The position numbers and the translations under genes were made by a program. 64,000 nt of DNA from Eikenella corrodens. Lineage in GTDB: Bacteria > Pseudomonadota > Gammaproteobacteria > Burkholderiales > Neisseriaceae. A model generated the notes under the pieces. That model had not been told where the DNA came from and did not search any database. It was given only the letters and a program-made list of their open reading frames with translations. This document shows positions 8,972 through 18,285 of the stretch, piece by piece. Location of the stretch: contig NZ_LT906482.1 in assembly GCF_900187105.1 (NCBI RefSeq), positions 1,922,001 through 1,986,000 on the forward strand. The letters are read 5' to 3'. The stretch's first letter is position 1; each line of letters begins with the position of its first letter.

Positions 8972-10600
8972 ATGTCTTCCATTTTTCCGAAAGCCCGAAT
9001 CATGCTGCGTAAAATATTGTTGCTCTTAGCCGCCGTCATTCCCGCCGTTCTTATTCTCGGCTTGTTTGCCCCTAAGTTCATCGCTCAAGCCAAACCCGGA
9101 GCCCATACCATGCCCAATAATCCCGCCTTTGCCCAACGCCTCGTTTCCCTGCACACCCCTGATGGCCGGTCGGTGCAAACCCTGCTCAAGCCCGGCCGAC
9201 CCACGCTGGTTAAATTCTGGGCCAGCTGGTGCCCCTTGTGCCTAAGCGAGCTGCAAACTACTGCCGAGTGGCAGCAGTCTGCCGAATTTTCCGGCGGAAA
9301 CGCCCGTGCCAACCTGATTGCCGTGGCCTCGCCCGGATTTCTCGGCGAAAAGCCGGAAGCCGAATTTAAAGAATGGTTTGGCAAGCTCGATTATCCCGGT
9401 TTTCAGGTAGCCCTCGATGACGGCAGCCTGGCCAAAGCCGCCGGTATTGGCGTGTATCCCAGCTGGGTGTTGCTTTCTGCCGACGGAGAAATCTTGCGCG
9501 TGCACAAGGGCAGCCTGCAGCACGAACAAGCCCTTGCCCTGCTCGACAACCCCAATGCCGATCTCGCCGCCGTGCCCGTGCAGCAACACTACACCGCCGC
9601 CGACGGCAGCAGCCGCACCGCGCACACCAAAACCATCTATCTGGCCGGCGGCTGCTTCTGGGGTGTGGAAGCCTATATGCAGCGCCTGCCCGGCGTGGTG
9701 GATGCCGTATCCGGCTATGCCAACGGCCAAACCGCCCATCCCAGCTATGAAGACGTGATTCACGGCAGCGGCCATGCCGAAACCGTGAAGGTGGAGTACG
9801 ACCCCGAGCGCATCAGCCTAACCGACCTGCTGCGCTACTACTTCCGTGTAATCGACCCCACCTCACTTAATCAGCAAGGCAACGACCGCGGCCGCCAATA
9901 CCGCACCGGCATCTACTACACCGACCCGGCCGAAGCCCAAACCGTGCGCGCCGCCCTGGCGGCCGAACAGCGCAAATATAGCCGCCCCATTGTGGTGGAA
10001 GCCCTGCCGCTACAACACTTCTATCCCGCCGAGGCCTACCATCAAGACTACCTCGCCAAAAACCCCAACGGCTATTGCCACATCGACATCGGCCTGGCCG
10101 ATAAGCCGCTCGAGCCGGCCGAGGGCGGCAGTGCTCCCGCCAAAGGCTTCAATCCCGCCACCTATCGCAAGCCCGACGACGCCACCCTGCGCCGCACCCT
10201 CACCGACGAGCAATACCGCGTTACCCAAAAAGGCGACACCGAACGCGCCTTCAGCCACCAATACGACAACCTGTTCGAGCCCGGCCTGTATGTCGATATC
10301 GTCAGCGGGCAGCCCCTGTTCAGCAGCCGCGACAAATTCAACTCCCATTGCGGCTGGCCCAGCTTCACCCGCCCCATCAGCCCCGATGCCGTGACCGAAC
10401 ACGACGACTACAGCTACCATATGCACCGCACCGAAGTGCGCAGCAGCGCCGCCCACTCCCACCTCGGCCACGTTTTCCCCGACGGCCCCCAAGATCGCGG
10501 CGGTCTGCGCTACTGCATCAACGGTGCCAGCCTGCGCTTCATCCCCGAAAACCAAATGCAGCAGCAAGGCTACGGCGGCTATCTGAAAGATTTGCATTAA
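8972..10600 (+). CDS. msrAB: Trifunctional thioredoxin-MsrA-MsrB methionine sulfoxide reductase (PilB-like)
   Basis: Repairs oxidised methionines outside the cytoplasm. 542 residues in three parts: an N-terminal membrane or signal segment (about 11-33), a TlpA-like thioredoxin domain with CPLC at 87-90, and MsrA with the catalytic Cys228 in GGCFWG. The last part is MsrB, with HCGWPSF and the catalytic Cys in RYCINGAS near the C-terminus. The order and the CPLC variant match Neisseria MsrAB/PilB. The start is ambiguous: ATG 8972 or ATG 9002 ([11 protein letters not shown]). Neither has a clear ribosome-binding site, and the second gives a more typical signal. One eikDUS is embedded near 9404. 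Confidence 0.95.
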   Translation: MSSIFPKARIMLRKILLLLAAVIPAVLILGLFAPKFIAQAKPGAHTMPNNPAFAQRLVSLHTPDGRSVQTLLKPGRPTLVKFWASWCPLCLSELQTTAEWQQSAEFSGGNARANLIAVASPGFLGEKPEAEFKEWFGKLDYPGFQVALDDGSLAKAAGIGVYPSWVLLSADGEILRVHKGSLQHEQALALLDNPNADLAAVPVQQHYTAADGSSRTAHTKTIYLAGGCFWGVEAYMQRLPGVVDAVSGYANGQTAHPSYEDVIHGSGHAETVKVEYDPERISLTDLLRYYFRVIDPTSLNQQGNDRGRQYRTGIYYTDPAEAQTVRAALAAEQRKYSRPIVVEALPLQHFYPAEAYHQDYLAKNPNGYCHIDIGLADKPLEPAEGGSAPAKGFNPATYRKPDDATLRRTLTDEQYRVTQKGDTERAFSHQYDNLFEPGLYVDIVSGQPLFSSRDKFNSHCGWPSFTRPISPDAVTEHDDYSYHMHRTEVRSSAAHSHLGHVFPDGPQDRGGLRYCINGASLRFIPENQMQQQGYGGYLKDLH

Positions 10601-10666
10601 GCACGGATCAATACAGAAAAAGGCTACCAGAATGTTCAGGTAGCCTTTGTTTTGAGATGGCTGATC

Positions 10667-10768
10667 TAGCCAATCCAATTACAATTGATACAAGGTGGCG
10701 AGCCGCAGACTGTACAGGTGTATGGTAAGGATAGCTAGCACCGTATCAGCAGTTGAGTTGATTGGCTA
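10667..10768. repeat. MITE-like element 1 (Correia-like)
   Basis: 102 bp with imperfect terminal inverted repeats of about 25 bp. The outer arms are TAGCCAATC and GATTGGCTA, and the inner ones GATAC / GTATC. The core GGCGAGCCGCAGACTGTACA is shared, with one substitution, with the element at 60,928-61,037. There is no coding capacity. It lies between msrAB and the substrate-binding protein gene and is bounded by eikDUS copies. Confidence 0.55.
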
Positions 10769-10810
10769 AAGGCTACCTGAAAAGGAATAACGAGCTTTCA
10801 GGTAGCCTTT
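10768..10810. repeat. Inverted eikDUS pair
   Basis: Fifteen-base arms AAAGGCTACCTGAAA / TTTCAGGTAGCCTTT with a 13-base loop, lying between the MITE-like element and the terminator of the substrate-binding protein gene. Confidence 0.6.
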
Positions 10811-10824
10811 CCCGCATAAAAAAA

Positions 10825-10849
10825 CTGCCTGCATATTGTTTGCAGGCAG
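10825..10849 (-). terminator. Terminator of the ABC substrate-binding protein gene
   Basis: Nine-base stem CTGCCTGCA / TGCAGGCAG. On the minus strand it is followed by T7, 27 bp after the stop codon. Confidence 0.85.
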
Positions 10850-10875
10850 GTTGGCGCGAAATTGGCAGAGCCGGC

Positions 10876-11706
10876 TTATTTGGCAGCGGCGGTACCGAAG
10901 TATTGCTGGTGGATGCGGTCGTATTCACCGCTGGCTTTGATGGCGGCCAGGGCTTTATTGAGGGTGTCGCGCAGTTCAGTGTCGTCTTGGCGCAGGGCGA
11001 TACCGTAGTGTTCGGCTTCGAAATCGGGCACTTTAATCATGGTGAAGCCTTTGTCGCCGTTGTGTTTGATGAATTCCATCACCACGGAGCTGTCGCTCAC
11101 GGCTGCGTCCACGCCGCCGTTTTGCAATTCTTTCAGCAAGAGGGGCAGGCTTTCGAAGCGGGTTACTTTAGGATTGGTGGCGCCCAAGAGTTTGGAAGCA
11201 GCCAAATCGCCGGTATTGCCGGTTACCACGCCTACGCGGTTGAGGTTTTTTAAATCTTCCACAGAAGCCACTTGTTTGCCTTCGGGCACGGCCACTACTT
11301 GGGTGATTTCAAAGTAGGGGTCGGTGAAGAGCATGCTTTGTTGGCGTTCGGGGGTGATGGTTACGGCAGCTACCACTACGTCGGCATCGCCGTTGCGCAG
11401 GCTATTGAAGAGGCTGTCCCAAGATTGATCTTTAAATTCCACGCGGTAGCCGGCTTCTTTGGCTAAGGCGTTGATGAGGTCGATGTCGAAGCCGCTGAGG
11501 CTGCCATCGGGGTTTTTAGATTCGAAGGGGGCGAATTCGGCATTGGTGGCCACGCGCAATACTTTTTCGCTGCTGGGGGCGGAAGCGCCGGAAGCATTGG
11601 CATCGGCAGGCTGTGAAGCTTGCTGGGTGCCGCCGGAATTGCCACAGCCGCTGAGGGCGATGGCGGAGCAGGCCAGGGCGGTGGCCAGCCATTTTTTCAT
11701 GTTCAT
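10876..11706 (-). CDS. Polar amino-acid ABC transporter substrate-binding lipoprotein
   Basis: 276 residues. The signal peptide ends in the lipobox LSGC, so the protein is a lipid-anchored periplasmic binding protein of the SBP_bac_3 family. After a low-complexity Ser/Ala/Gln linker it shows the family pattern LRVATNAEFAPFE, GFDIDLINALA, DADVVVAAVTITPER and FTDPYFE. This is typical of receptors for amino acids such as glutamine, arginine or cystine; the ligand cannot be read from sequence. The ATG at 11706 follows AGGAG with a 10-bp spacer. No permease or ATPase genes are adjacent, so the transporter must be encoded elsewhere. Confidence 0.9.
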   Translation of the reverse strand: MNMKKWLATALACSAIALSGCGNSGGTQQASQPADANASGASAPSSEKVLRVATNAEFAPFESKNPDGSLSGFDIDLINALAKEAGYRVEFKDQSWDSLFNSLRNGDADVVVAAVTITPERQQSMLFTDPYFEITQVVAVPEGKQVASVEDLKNLNRVGVVTGNTGDLAASKLLGATNPKVTRFESLPLLLKELQNGGVDAAVSDSSVVMEFIKHNGDKGFTMIKVPDFEAEHYGIALRQDDTELRDTLNKALAAIKASGEYDRIHQQYFGTAAAK

Positions 11707-11776
11707 TGTTTGGTTCTCCTGGATTGGTTTGGATATTAATTAATGATTGCGCTCCGTGCGCATCATTCGGGAACAC

Positions 11777-11805
11777 ATCATACAACCATATGCGGAAATT
11801 CTAAA
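11777..11805 (-). promoter_or_regulatory. Putative promoter of the substrate-binding protein gene
   Basis: On the minus strand, -35 TTTAGA (11800-11805) and -10 TATGAT (11777-11782) are separated by exactly 17 bp, with the start codon 70 bp downstream. The rest of the gap (11,806-12,086) shows only one eikDUS (about 11935) and the promoter region of the next gene. Confidence 0.4.
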
Positions 11806-12057
11806 GGTTTATTGCAGAATATAGCCCAAGCACCTTATTTCTACTGGGGCAGTGGGCGCACTTTGTTGCCTTATTCATGCTGTCTGTAGGCTGCATTGTG
11901 GGAAGAAGTAATCGCTTCAACGATATCAGGTAAGGCTACCTGAAAGCATCGGCTGCTGCGAATCTAAAATGCCATTTCATTGTTCGACCTGTATCGATGA
12001 TAGCCAGCTTCGGTGCAGCAAACAGACTCAAGCTACGCCGTGTGGGCGAAACTCCAC

Positions 12058-12063
12058 TATAAT
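12058..12063 (+). promoter_or_regulatory. -10 box TATAAT before the lytic transglycosylase gene
   Basis: A perfect TATAAT lies 23 bp before the first possible ATG and 38 bp before the preferred one. The -35 is weak. Confidence 0.4.
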
Positions 12064-12101
12064 AGCGGCTGTTATCATCTTAATCGGTGCACTTTAAAAC
12101 C

Positions 12102-12731
12102 ATGCCGTATCCGTCTGCCCCCGAACAGCCCGAGCGGCGGCGCCTGCTCGCTTCGTTTGCTGCTGTTTCCGCCGTTGCCTGCCTGCCTCAAGCCGCCCGT
12201 GCCGGGGCGCAGCGCGAGGAGACGCTGTCGGACGATGTCACTTCGGTGATGCGCCATTCGGTGAATAATGTGAACCCGCCGCGCCTGGTGTTTGAAAACC
12301 CGTATAACGCGCCGCGCTGGCTCAATGATATGTCGCTGCGGCTGGCACGTTTTGTGCCCGACCCGCTGGAGCGCCGCCGCCTGCTTATCAATATTCAATA
12401 CGAAACCACCCGTGCCGGGCTGGATACGCAGCTGATTTTGGGGCTGATTACGGTGGAGAGTGCGTTTCGGCAGTATGCCATCAGCAGCGTAGGTGCGCGC
12501 GGGCTGATGCAGGTGATGCCGTTTTGGCAGCGCTACATCGGCAAACCGGAGCACAACCTGTTCGACATCCGCACCAACCTGCGCTACGGCTGCACCATCC
12601 TGCGCCACTACAGCAATCTGGAAAACGGCAATATGGAACGTGCATTGGCGCGTTACAACGGCAGCCTCGGTAGCCGGCGCTATCCCGACGCGGTAATCGG
12701 CGCGTGGCAGAACCGCTGGCAGTGGTCATAG
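12102..12731 (+). CDS. Lytic transglycosylase, SLT domain
   Basis: Murein-cleaving exolytic or endolytic transglycosylase of the goose-type-lysozyme-like SLT family. Counting from an upstream ATG at 12087, the catalytic glutamate is E124 in LITVESAFRQYA. The conserved GARGLMQVMPFW and a C-terminal RYNGS block follow. The N-terminus has RRRLLASF followed by a hydrophobic stretch and AARA, a signal peptide that could be Tat-like. The ATG at 12102 is preferred by family-like length, but 12087 is equally open. The mature enzyme should act in the periplasm. The gene ends 24 bp before an IS insertion. Confidence 0.88.
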   Translation: MPYPSAPEQPERRRLLASFAAVSAVACLPQAARAGAQREETLSDDVTSVMRHSVNNVNPPRLVFENPYNAPRWLNDMSLRLARFVPDPLERRRLLINIQYETTRAGLDTQLILGLITVESAFRQYAISSVGARGLMQVMPFWQRYIGKPEHNLFDIRTNLRYGCTILRHYSNLENGNMERALARYNGSLGSRRYPDAVIGAWQNRWQWS

Positions 12732-12754
12732 TTAGGCTACCTGAAAGTCCATAT

Positions 12755-13982
12755 GAGACCTTTGCAAAATTCCCCAAAATCCCCTAAATTTCCACCCAAG
12801 ACATTTAGGGGATTTCTCATGAGCACCTTCTTCCAGCAAACCGCACAAGCCATGATTGCCAAACACATCGACCGCTTCCCACTATTGAAGTTGGATCAAG
12901 TGATTGATTGGCAACCGATCGAACAGTACCTGAATCGTCAAAGAACCCGTTACCTTCGAGACCACCGCGGCCGTCCCGCCTATTCCCTGTTATCCATGTT
13001 CAAAGCCGTCCTGCTCGGACAATGGCACAGCCTCTCCGATCCCGAACTCGAACACAGTCTCATCACCCGCATCGATTTCAACCTATTTTGCCGTTTTGAC
13101 GAGTTGAGCATCCCCGATTACAGCACCTTATGCCGCTACCGCAACTGGCTGGCGCAAGACGACACCCTGTCCGAATTGCTGGAACTGATTAACCGCCAAC
13201 TGACCGAAAAAAACCTAAAAGTAGAGAAAGCATCCGCCGCCGTCATTGACGCCACCATTATTCAGACCGCCGGCAGCAAACAGCGTCAGGCCATAGAAGT
13301 CGATGAAGAAGGACAAGTCAGCGGCCAAACCACACCGAGTAAAGATAAAGATGCCCGTTGGACAAAGAAAAACGGCCTCTACAAACTCGGTTACAAACAA
13401 CATACCCGTACCGATGAGGAAGGCTATATCGAGAAACTGCACATTACCCCCGCCAATACCCATGAGTGCAACCACCTGTTGCCTTTGCTGGAAGGAATAG
13501 CCAAAGACACAACCGTCTATGCCGATAAAGGCTACGACAGTGCGGAAAACCGGCAACATCTGGAAGAGCGTCGACTGCAGGATGGCATTATGCGCAAAGC
13601 CCACCGCAACCGCCCGCTGACGGAAGCGCAAACCAAACGCAACCGATATTTGTCGAAGACCCGTTATGTGGTCGAACAAAGCTTCGGTACGTTGCACCGT
13701 AAATTCCGCTACGCGCGGGCAGCCTATTTCGGACTGATTAAAGTGAGTGCGCAAAGCCATCTGAAGGCGATGTGTTTGAACCTGTTGAAAGCGGCTAACA
13801 GGCTAAGTGTGCCTGTTGCCGCCTAAAAGGCGGCCCGGATGCCTGATTATCGGGTATCCGGGGAGGATTAAGGGGGTATTTGGGTAAAACAGGAGGTATT
13901 GGGGGAGGGAAATAGCCGAAAACCTGTGTTTGGGTTCTGGCTGTCAGCGAAAAGGTGAAGAGAGGTATTTTGCAAAGGTCTC
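12755..13982 (+). mobile_element. IS1106-like insertion sequence (IS5 family), apparently intact
   Basis: 1,228 bp bounded by perfect 15-bp terminal inverted repeats GAGACCTTTGCAAAA / TTTTGCAAAGGTCTC. It is flanked on both sides by CATAT (12750-12754 and 13983-13987), a probable 5-bp target duplication. One full-length transposase gene lies inside. A hairpin (CCCCTAAAT 12781-12789 with ATTTAGGGG 12803-12811) sits just before the transposase start and may block impinging transcription. A truncated relative of the left end occurs at 28,602. Confidence 0.93.
12819..13826 (+). CDS. IS1106-like transposase (IS5 family, DDE)
   Basis: 335 residues from the ATG at 12819; the frame is open to 12753, but that extension lies in the inverted repeat. 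The N-terminal DUF772-type domain (SLLSMFKAVLLGQW) is followed by a DDE core: the first Asp in VIDATIIQTAG, the second in VYADKGYDS, and the Glu in YVVEQSFGTLHR. All are present with no frameshift, so the element may be active. Sequence and length are characteristic of IS1106-type transposases of Neisseria. Confidence 0.95.
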   Translation: MSTFFQQTAQAMIAKHIDRFPLLKLDQVIDWQPIEQYLNRQRTRYLRDHRGRPAYSLLSMFKAVLLGQWHSLSDPELEHSLITRIDFNLFCRFDELSIPDYSTLCRYRNWLAQDDTLSELLELINRQLTEKNLKVEKASAAVIDATIIQTAGSKQRQAIEVDEEGQVSGQTTPSKDKDARWTKKNGLYKLGYKQHTRTDEEGYIEKLHITPANTHECNHLLPLLEGIAKDTTVYADKGYDSAENRQHLEERRLQDGIMRKAHRNRPLTEAQTKRNRYLSKTRYVVEQSFGTLHRKFRYARAAYFGLIKVSAQSHLKAMCLNLLKAANRLSVPVAA

Positions 13983-14021
13983 CATATTTCGATTTTCAGC
14001 ATAGCCGAAGTGCCTTTTCTA

Positions 14022-14063
14022 TTTTTCAGGTAGCCTCCAGCGCGAAGCAGGCTACCTGAAAAA
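14022..14063. repeat. Inverted eikDUS pair
   Basis: Fifteen-base arms TTTTTCAGGTAGCCT / AGGCTACCTGAAAAA, 12-base loop, between the IS and the DUF4304 gene. A second pair with one degenerate arm (GGCTACCAGAAA) lies at about 14,837-14,873. Confidence 0.6.
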
Positions 14064-14089
14064 ATATAATCTGAGATCAACTGCAAAAT

Positions 14090-14815
14090 ATGGAATATTT
14101 CACTGCCGAACAAGCCTTCAGCCAAACCATCAAGAATCTGCATATCCTACTCAAACCGCTTGGCTTCAAGAAAAAAGGCAACCATTTCTACCGCTGTACC
14201 GAACACGGCGTTGGTCAGCTTATTCACACGCAAAAAAGCCGGTGGAGCAACAAAAGCCGCATCAGCTTTACTTTCAATATTGGCATCGCCTGCCCGCTGT
14301 TGCAACACGACCCGCGGTTCCAAGAAATCGGGCAGGCTCTGCCTGATTTTCCGAGCATACACGATTGCCTGGCACAGGAACGCATTGGCTTCCTGCTGCC
14401 CGAACCGGAGCAGCAAGATATTTGGTTTGAAGTAGCAGATGGTGCAAATAACACTGCCGTTTTGCAAGAAGTGCAAACCATAGTGGAAACATTTGTGCTG
14501 CCACACTTTGCTGCACACAACCTGCCGCAGCAGCTTTATCCGCTTATCGATAACCGGCACGCCATGCGGCTGGCCGCCAAATTGGGTGAGCCGGAACAGG
14601 CGCAACGGTTTTATTGGGCAGAGCAAGAGTGGGCGCAACAGCGCTATCGTGAAGAATGCCAAGCCGCCGAGCATTTCCAACCCGGGGATGATGAATATTA
14701 CGAAGACGAAGATGGCTGCATCGTGTTTGGCGGCGAGCAGCCCGATCCGCAAGTTTGGCTGGATTATTTGTCGGAGTTAGAGCGGGATGCCGCCCGGTGG
14801 GGTGTGCTGACGTGA
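14090..14815 (+). CDS. DUF4304 domain protein
   Basis: 241 residues. The N-terminal half matches the DUF4304 pattern: LLKPLGFKKKGNHFYRCTEHGVGQLIHTQ, then FTFNIGI and a conserved aromatic region WFEV. The C-terminal part is acidic (DDEYYEDEDG) and has no recognised fold. DUF4304 proteins often occur as immunity-like or orphan cytoplasmic proteins; no function is assigned. The gene stands alone between two DUS clusters, with no signal peptide or membrane segment. Confidence 0.72.
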   Translation: MEYFTAEQAFSQTIKNLHILLKPLGFKKKGNHFYRCTEHGVGQLIHTQKSRWSNKSRISFTFNIGIACPLLQHDPRFQEIGQALPDFPSIHDCLAQERIGFLLPEPEQQDIWFEVADGANNTAVLQEVQTIVETFVLPHFAAHNLPQQLYPLIDNRHAMRLAAKLGEPEQAQRFYWAEQEWAQQRYREECQAAEHFQPGDDEYYEDEDGCIVFGGEQPDPQVWLDYLSELERDAARWGVLT

Positions 14816-14926
14816 GCTTTATTACACATATATCCTTTCAGGTAGCCTCGAGCGCGAAGCAGGCTACCAGAAAACTAATCCGGCCTTGCCAGCGTTAAAA
14901 GCCCACCGACGGAGCAAGGCTTCGGG

Positions 14927-14932
14927 TATAAT
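14927..14932 (+). promoter_or_regulatory. -10 box TATAAT upstream of the MFS transporter gene
   Basis: Perfect TATAAT 37 bp before the start codon at 14969; no clear -35. Confidence 0.4.
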
Positions 14933-14968
14933 CTGCGGCGTTTTTCCCCAACTCTTTCGGTTAAAACT

Positions 14969-16357
14969 ATGTCTCGAGCTCCCCGCACAGCCTTATTACC
15001 CGCAGAATGGCGTGCCAGCGCATCGCTTTCCGGCGTGTATGCGCTGCGTATGTTGGGCATGTTTTTGGTGTTGCCCGTGTTAGCGCTGTATGCCAAAGAG
15101 CTGCCGGGCAGCACGCCTGGGTCGGGCGGCTTAGCGATTGCGGTGTATGGCTTGACGCAGGCGCTGTTTCAGTTGCCGCTCGGTATGCTTTCCGACAAGC
15201 TGGGGCGCAAAAAGGTAATTTACCTCGGCCTGGTGGTGTTTGCTTTGGGCAGTTTTATTGCCGCTGCGGCAGATAGCGTTACCTGGCTGCTCATCGGCCG
15301 GGCGATTCAGGGTGCCGGTGCAGTGAGTGCGGCAGTTACCGCGCTTTTGGCGGACTTAACGCGTGAAGAAGTGCGCACCCGTGCCATGGCTTCGGTGGGG
15401 CTTACCATCGGCCTCACTTTTGCTGTCAGTATGGTGGTTTCGCCACTGCTTACCCGCTATATCAATGTTTCCGGCCTATTTGCGCTCACCGGCGCGTTGT
15501 GTGTGCTGGCTATAGGTGTGGTGGCTTGGATTACGCCCAATCCGCAGCGAGGGAAGTTCCACGAAGATACGGAAATGCAAACTTCGCGGATCAGCGAGGT
15601 GTTGCGTAATAAACGCTTGATGCAGCTTAATTTCGGTATTTTCGCCTTGCAGGCGGTGATGATGGCGATTTTTGCCAGCCTGCCGATTGTGATGCGCGGC
15701 CTGGGGCTGCCCAAAGAGCAGCATTGGCAGCTTTATCTGCCGGCGGTATTGCTGGGATTGCTGTTGATGGTGCCGGCGATTGTGGTGGGCGAAACGCGCA
15801 ATAAGCTTAAGCAAGTGTTTGTTGCTGGTATCGCGTTGATTGCGGCGGCTTTATGCGGTATTTATGCCGGCCAGGCTTCGCTTTTGGCCATCGGCATATC
15901 GCTGGTGGTGTATTTTGTCGGGTTCAATATTTTGGAAGCCAGCCTGCCGTCTATCGTGTCGAAAGTGGCGCCGACGGATTTAAAAGGCACCGCCATGGGC
16001 ATGTATAACACGGCGCAATCCATCGGCGTGTTTGTGGGTGGCGCGGCCGGCGGGCGTTTGTTTGAACATTTCGGCTTGATCGGCGTGTTTGCCTTTTCTA
16101 TGGTGCTTACGCTGGCCTGGTTGCTGATGGCCGCAGCGGCGCCCGCACCGGCTGCCGTACGCAATTTAGCACTGAGCATCTCGCCCATATGGCAGGGTTG
16201 CGAAGAGCGGCTCTTAGTCGTGTTGCAGCAGTTTGAAGGCGTGGAGGCAGCCAGCCTCAGCGCTGACCGTTCAACCGTTTATATCAAGGCGCGGCAGCAG
16301 GGTTTCGATGAAGCTGCAGCCAAACAGATTATTTTAGGAGGAAATCATGTTGAATAA
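14969..16357 (+). CDS. MFS transporter, YajR-like with C-terminal ferredoxin-like domain
   Basis: 462 residues, 12 predicted transmembrane helices, and a soluble C-terminal domain (about 400-462) with a ferredoxin-like pattern, as in E. coli YajR. MFS motif A ([13 protein letters not shown]) lies between helices 2 and 3, and a motif-B-like [12 protein letters not shown] follows. It is probably a proton-driven drug or metabolite exporter in the inner membrane; the substrate is unknown. The stop codon overlaps the ssb start region by 11 bp, so both genes may be co-transcribed. Confidence 0.88.
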   Translation: MSRAPRTALLPAEWRASASLSGVYALRMLGMFLVLPVLALYAKELPGSTPGSGGLAIAVYGLTQALFQLPLGMLSDKLGRKKVIYLGLVVFALGSFIAAAADSVTWLLIGRAIQGAGAVSAAVTALLADLTREEVRTRAMASVGLTIGLTFAVSMVVSPLLTRYINVSGLFALTGALCVLAIGVVAWITPNPQRGKFHEDTEMQTSRISEVLRNKRLMQLNFGIFALQAVMMAIFASLPIVMRGLGLPKEQHWQLYLPAVLLGLLLMVPAIVVGETRNKLKQVFVAGIALIAAALCGIYAGQASLLAIGISLVVYFVGFNILEASLPSIVSKVAPTDLKGTAMGMYNTAQSIGVFVGGAAGGRLFEHFGLIGVFAFSMVLTLAWLLMAAAAPAPAAVRNLALSISPIWQGCEERLLVVLQQFEGVEAASLSADRSTVYIKARQQGFDEAAAKQIILGGNHVE

Positions 16358-16859
16358 AGTGATACTTATCGGCAACTTGGGGCGTGATCCCGAAGTGCGC
16401 TACCTGCCCAGCGGCGATGCTGTAGCCAATTTTTCTATTGCCACCAGCGAAAACTGGAAAGACCGCAACGGGCAGCGCCAGGAGCGTACCGAATGGCACA
16501 ACATCAGTATGTTCGGCCGCTTGGCAGAAATTGCCGGCCAATATCTGAAAAAAGGCAGCAAGGTATATATTGAAGGCCGCATCCAAAGCCGCAAATACAC
16601 CGGCAAAGACGGCATCGAGCGCACCGCCTACGACATCGTGGCCAACGAAATGAAAATGCTTGATGGGCGTAACAGCGGAAGCAGCCCCTACGAAGGCAGC
16701 GACCAATACGCAGCCGCACCCAGCAGCCCGCGTCAGCAATCCGCCCAAAGCTATAATGAACCGGCTTACGCTGCCGAGCCACCCGCTCCGCCTCGTCGCC
16801 AAGCTGTCGCACCTGCCCCGGCACCGATTGACGATATCGATGACGATATTCCCTTCTGA
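16347..16859 (+). CDS. ssb: Single-stranded DNA-binding protein
   Basis: 170 residues. The N-terminal OB fold begins [18 protein letters not shown], with the typical [30 protein letters not shown] Gly/Pro/Gln-rich linker follows, ending in the acidic tip DDDIPF that recruits replication and repair proteins. The start is fixed by AGGAGG 7 bp upstream. It is translated from within the end of the MFS gene. Directly downstream the base composition drops sharply where the recombinase cassette begins. Confidence 0.97.
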   Translation: MLNKVILIGNLGRDPEVRYLPSGDAVANFSIATSENWKDRNGQRQERTEWHNISMFGRLAEIAGQYLKKGSKVYIEGRIQSRKYTGKDGIERTAYDIVANEMKMLDGRNSGSSPYEGSDQYAAAPSSPRQQSAQSYNEPAYAAEPPAPPRRQAVAPAPAPIDDIDDDIPF

Positions 16860-16904
16860 GTTACATATAAGAGAAATATGTAAAATATAACTCAAATATA
16901 TTAT

Positions 16905-16940
16905 ATAGAGGCCTTTTAAAACAAGGCTTCTATTTTTTTT
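16905..16940 (+). terminator. Terminator of ssb
   Basis: Eleven-base stem ATAGAGGCCTT / AAGGCTTCTAT with one mismatch, followed by T8. Confidence 0.82.
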
Positions 16941-17010
16941 ACATTAATCTTTACAAGTTACATTGAATTCGTTAGTATTTATATATATTGATTTTGTAAA
17001 TTTAAGCATT

Positions 17011-18285
17011 ATGTATAAATTAGAGACAGTCCTTTTCCCAAATGGAGAACGTTTTCCCCTTTTGGTTAACAAAGAAACAGGGATACCTGATTTCTATTCG
17101 ACTTTATGGGTTACAGTAGAGCTACGTTACCGCTTTGCTGTGAATACGATTAGGAATAGATTAGGAGTTATACAATGGCTAATGGATTGGGAGCAAAATA
17201 ATAAATTAACCATTAGTGATTTACTTCATAAAGAAGTCGCTCTAAACGAAGGTAAATTAGAGTCTCTCATTAGGCATATGAAGCTAAATGCAGTGAAACA
17301 AAAAAAAGCCGATTGTACGAAAAGAAAAGTTTTAACAAAAGGCCAAACTCAATTTATTGATATATCCTCATCTGTTTCTTTAAGCCATCAATATAATCGG
17401 TTAGCAGTACTTTCAAAGTATATTTTATTTTTGTCTAAAGTAATTAGCATTTCCGATAAATACCAGAAGAATTTAGCTAAATCGCTTTTGTCAATTAAAG
17501 CTGCAGAACCAAAGTATCATAAAAATTTATCTATAAGAACAGAGAGCGAATTACCTGATGGATTATTAGATGAATTTATGCTCATTGCTAATTTTTCTAA
17601 TCCTAATAATCCATTTAAAGATATAGGTATAAAAAAAAGAAATCATCTGATGTTTATCTTGTTAAAGGAATTAGGAATAAGGAGAGGGGAGCTTTTATCA
17701 ATACAAATCCCATTTATTGAGATAGGGACAGTTAGGCCATCTATTTTAATTAGACGGACTCATGATGATAAGTTTGATACAAGGAAAATACAGGCAGTTA
17801 GTAAAACTAAAGAAAGACGTCTTCCTATTTCGCAGAAAACAGCTCATTATATTGATGACTATATCATGAATTATCGTTCTAAAATTCCACACGCAAATAG
17901 TCATCCGTATTTGTTTGTAACACATCGGAAAGGGAAAACCCAAGGAAGCCCTATCAGTACGAGTTCATTTGATAATATCATTGTTCCAACAATGAAAAAG
18001 GTTGATACAAAATTTTCTATCATTCATCCACATATTTTCCGCCACGAATGGAACTTGGATTTTTCAAAAAAAGTAGATAGAAATAATCAAACTATAAATA
18101 ATAATTTCTCCCATAAAGATTTTATTTCATCTGAGAAAGAAGCAAAAATAAGGCAACATATTATGGGACATACATCAGAAAAATCTGGGGATATTTATAA
18201 TCAACGGTATATCCGAGAAAAAGCTAATAAAATATTATTAGAACTTCAAGCTGAGTTTCAGAAGAAGATTGATAATTATGGATAA
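17011..18285 (+). CDS. Tyrosine recombinase A of the trio
   Basis: 424 residues from the ATG at 17011 (an earlier ATG at 16963 is possible). The catalytic pattern of the integrase family is intact: Arg in LGIRRGELLS (about residue 225), HxxR in HIFRHEWN (about 340-345), a His in HIMGHTS and the nucleophile Tyr in GDIYNQRY (about 395). It would cut and rejoin DNA at element ends. It overlaps the next gene by 8 bp (ATGGATAA). It is AT-rich with codon use unlike the core genes. Confidence 0.88.
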   Translation: MYKLETVLFPNGERFPLLVNKETGIPDFYSTLWVTVELRYRFAVNTIRNRLGVIQWLMDWEQNNKLTISDLLHKEVALNEGKLESLIRHMKLNAVKQKKADCTKRKVLTKGQTQFIDISSSVSLSHQYNRLAVLSKYILFLSKVISISDKYQKNLAKSLLSIKAAEPKYHKNLSIRTESELPDGLLDEFMLIANFSNPNNPFKDIGIKKRNHLMFILLKELGIRRGELLSIQIPFIEIGTVRPSILIRRTHDDKFDTRKIQAVSKTKERRLPISQKTAHYIDDYIMNYRSKIPHANSHPYLFVTHRKGKTQGSPISTSSFDNIIVPTMKKVDTKFSIIHPHIFRHEWNLDFSKKVDRNNQTINNNFSHKDFISSEKEAKIRQHIMGHTSEKSGDIYNQRYIREKANKILLELQAEFQKKIDNYG

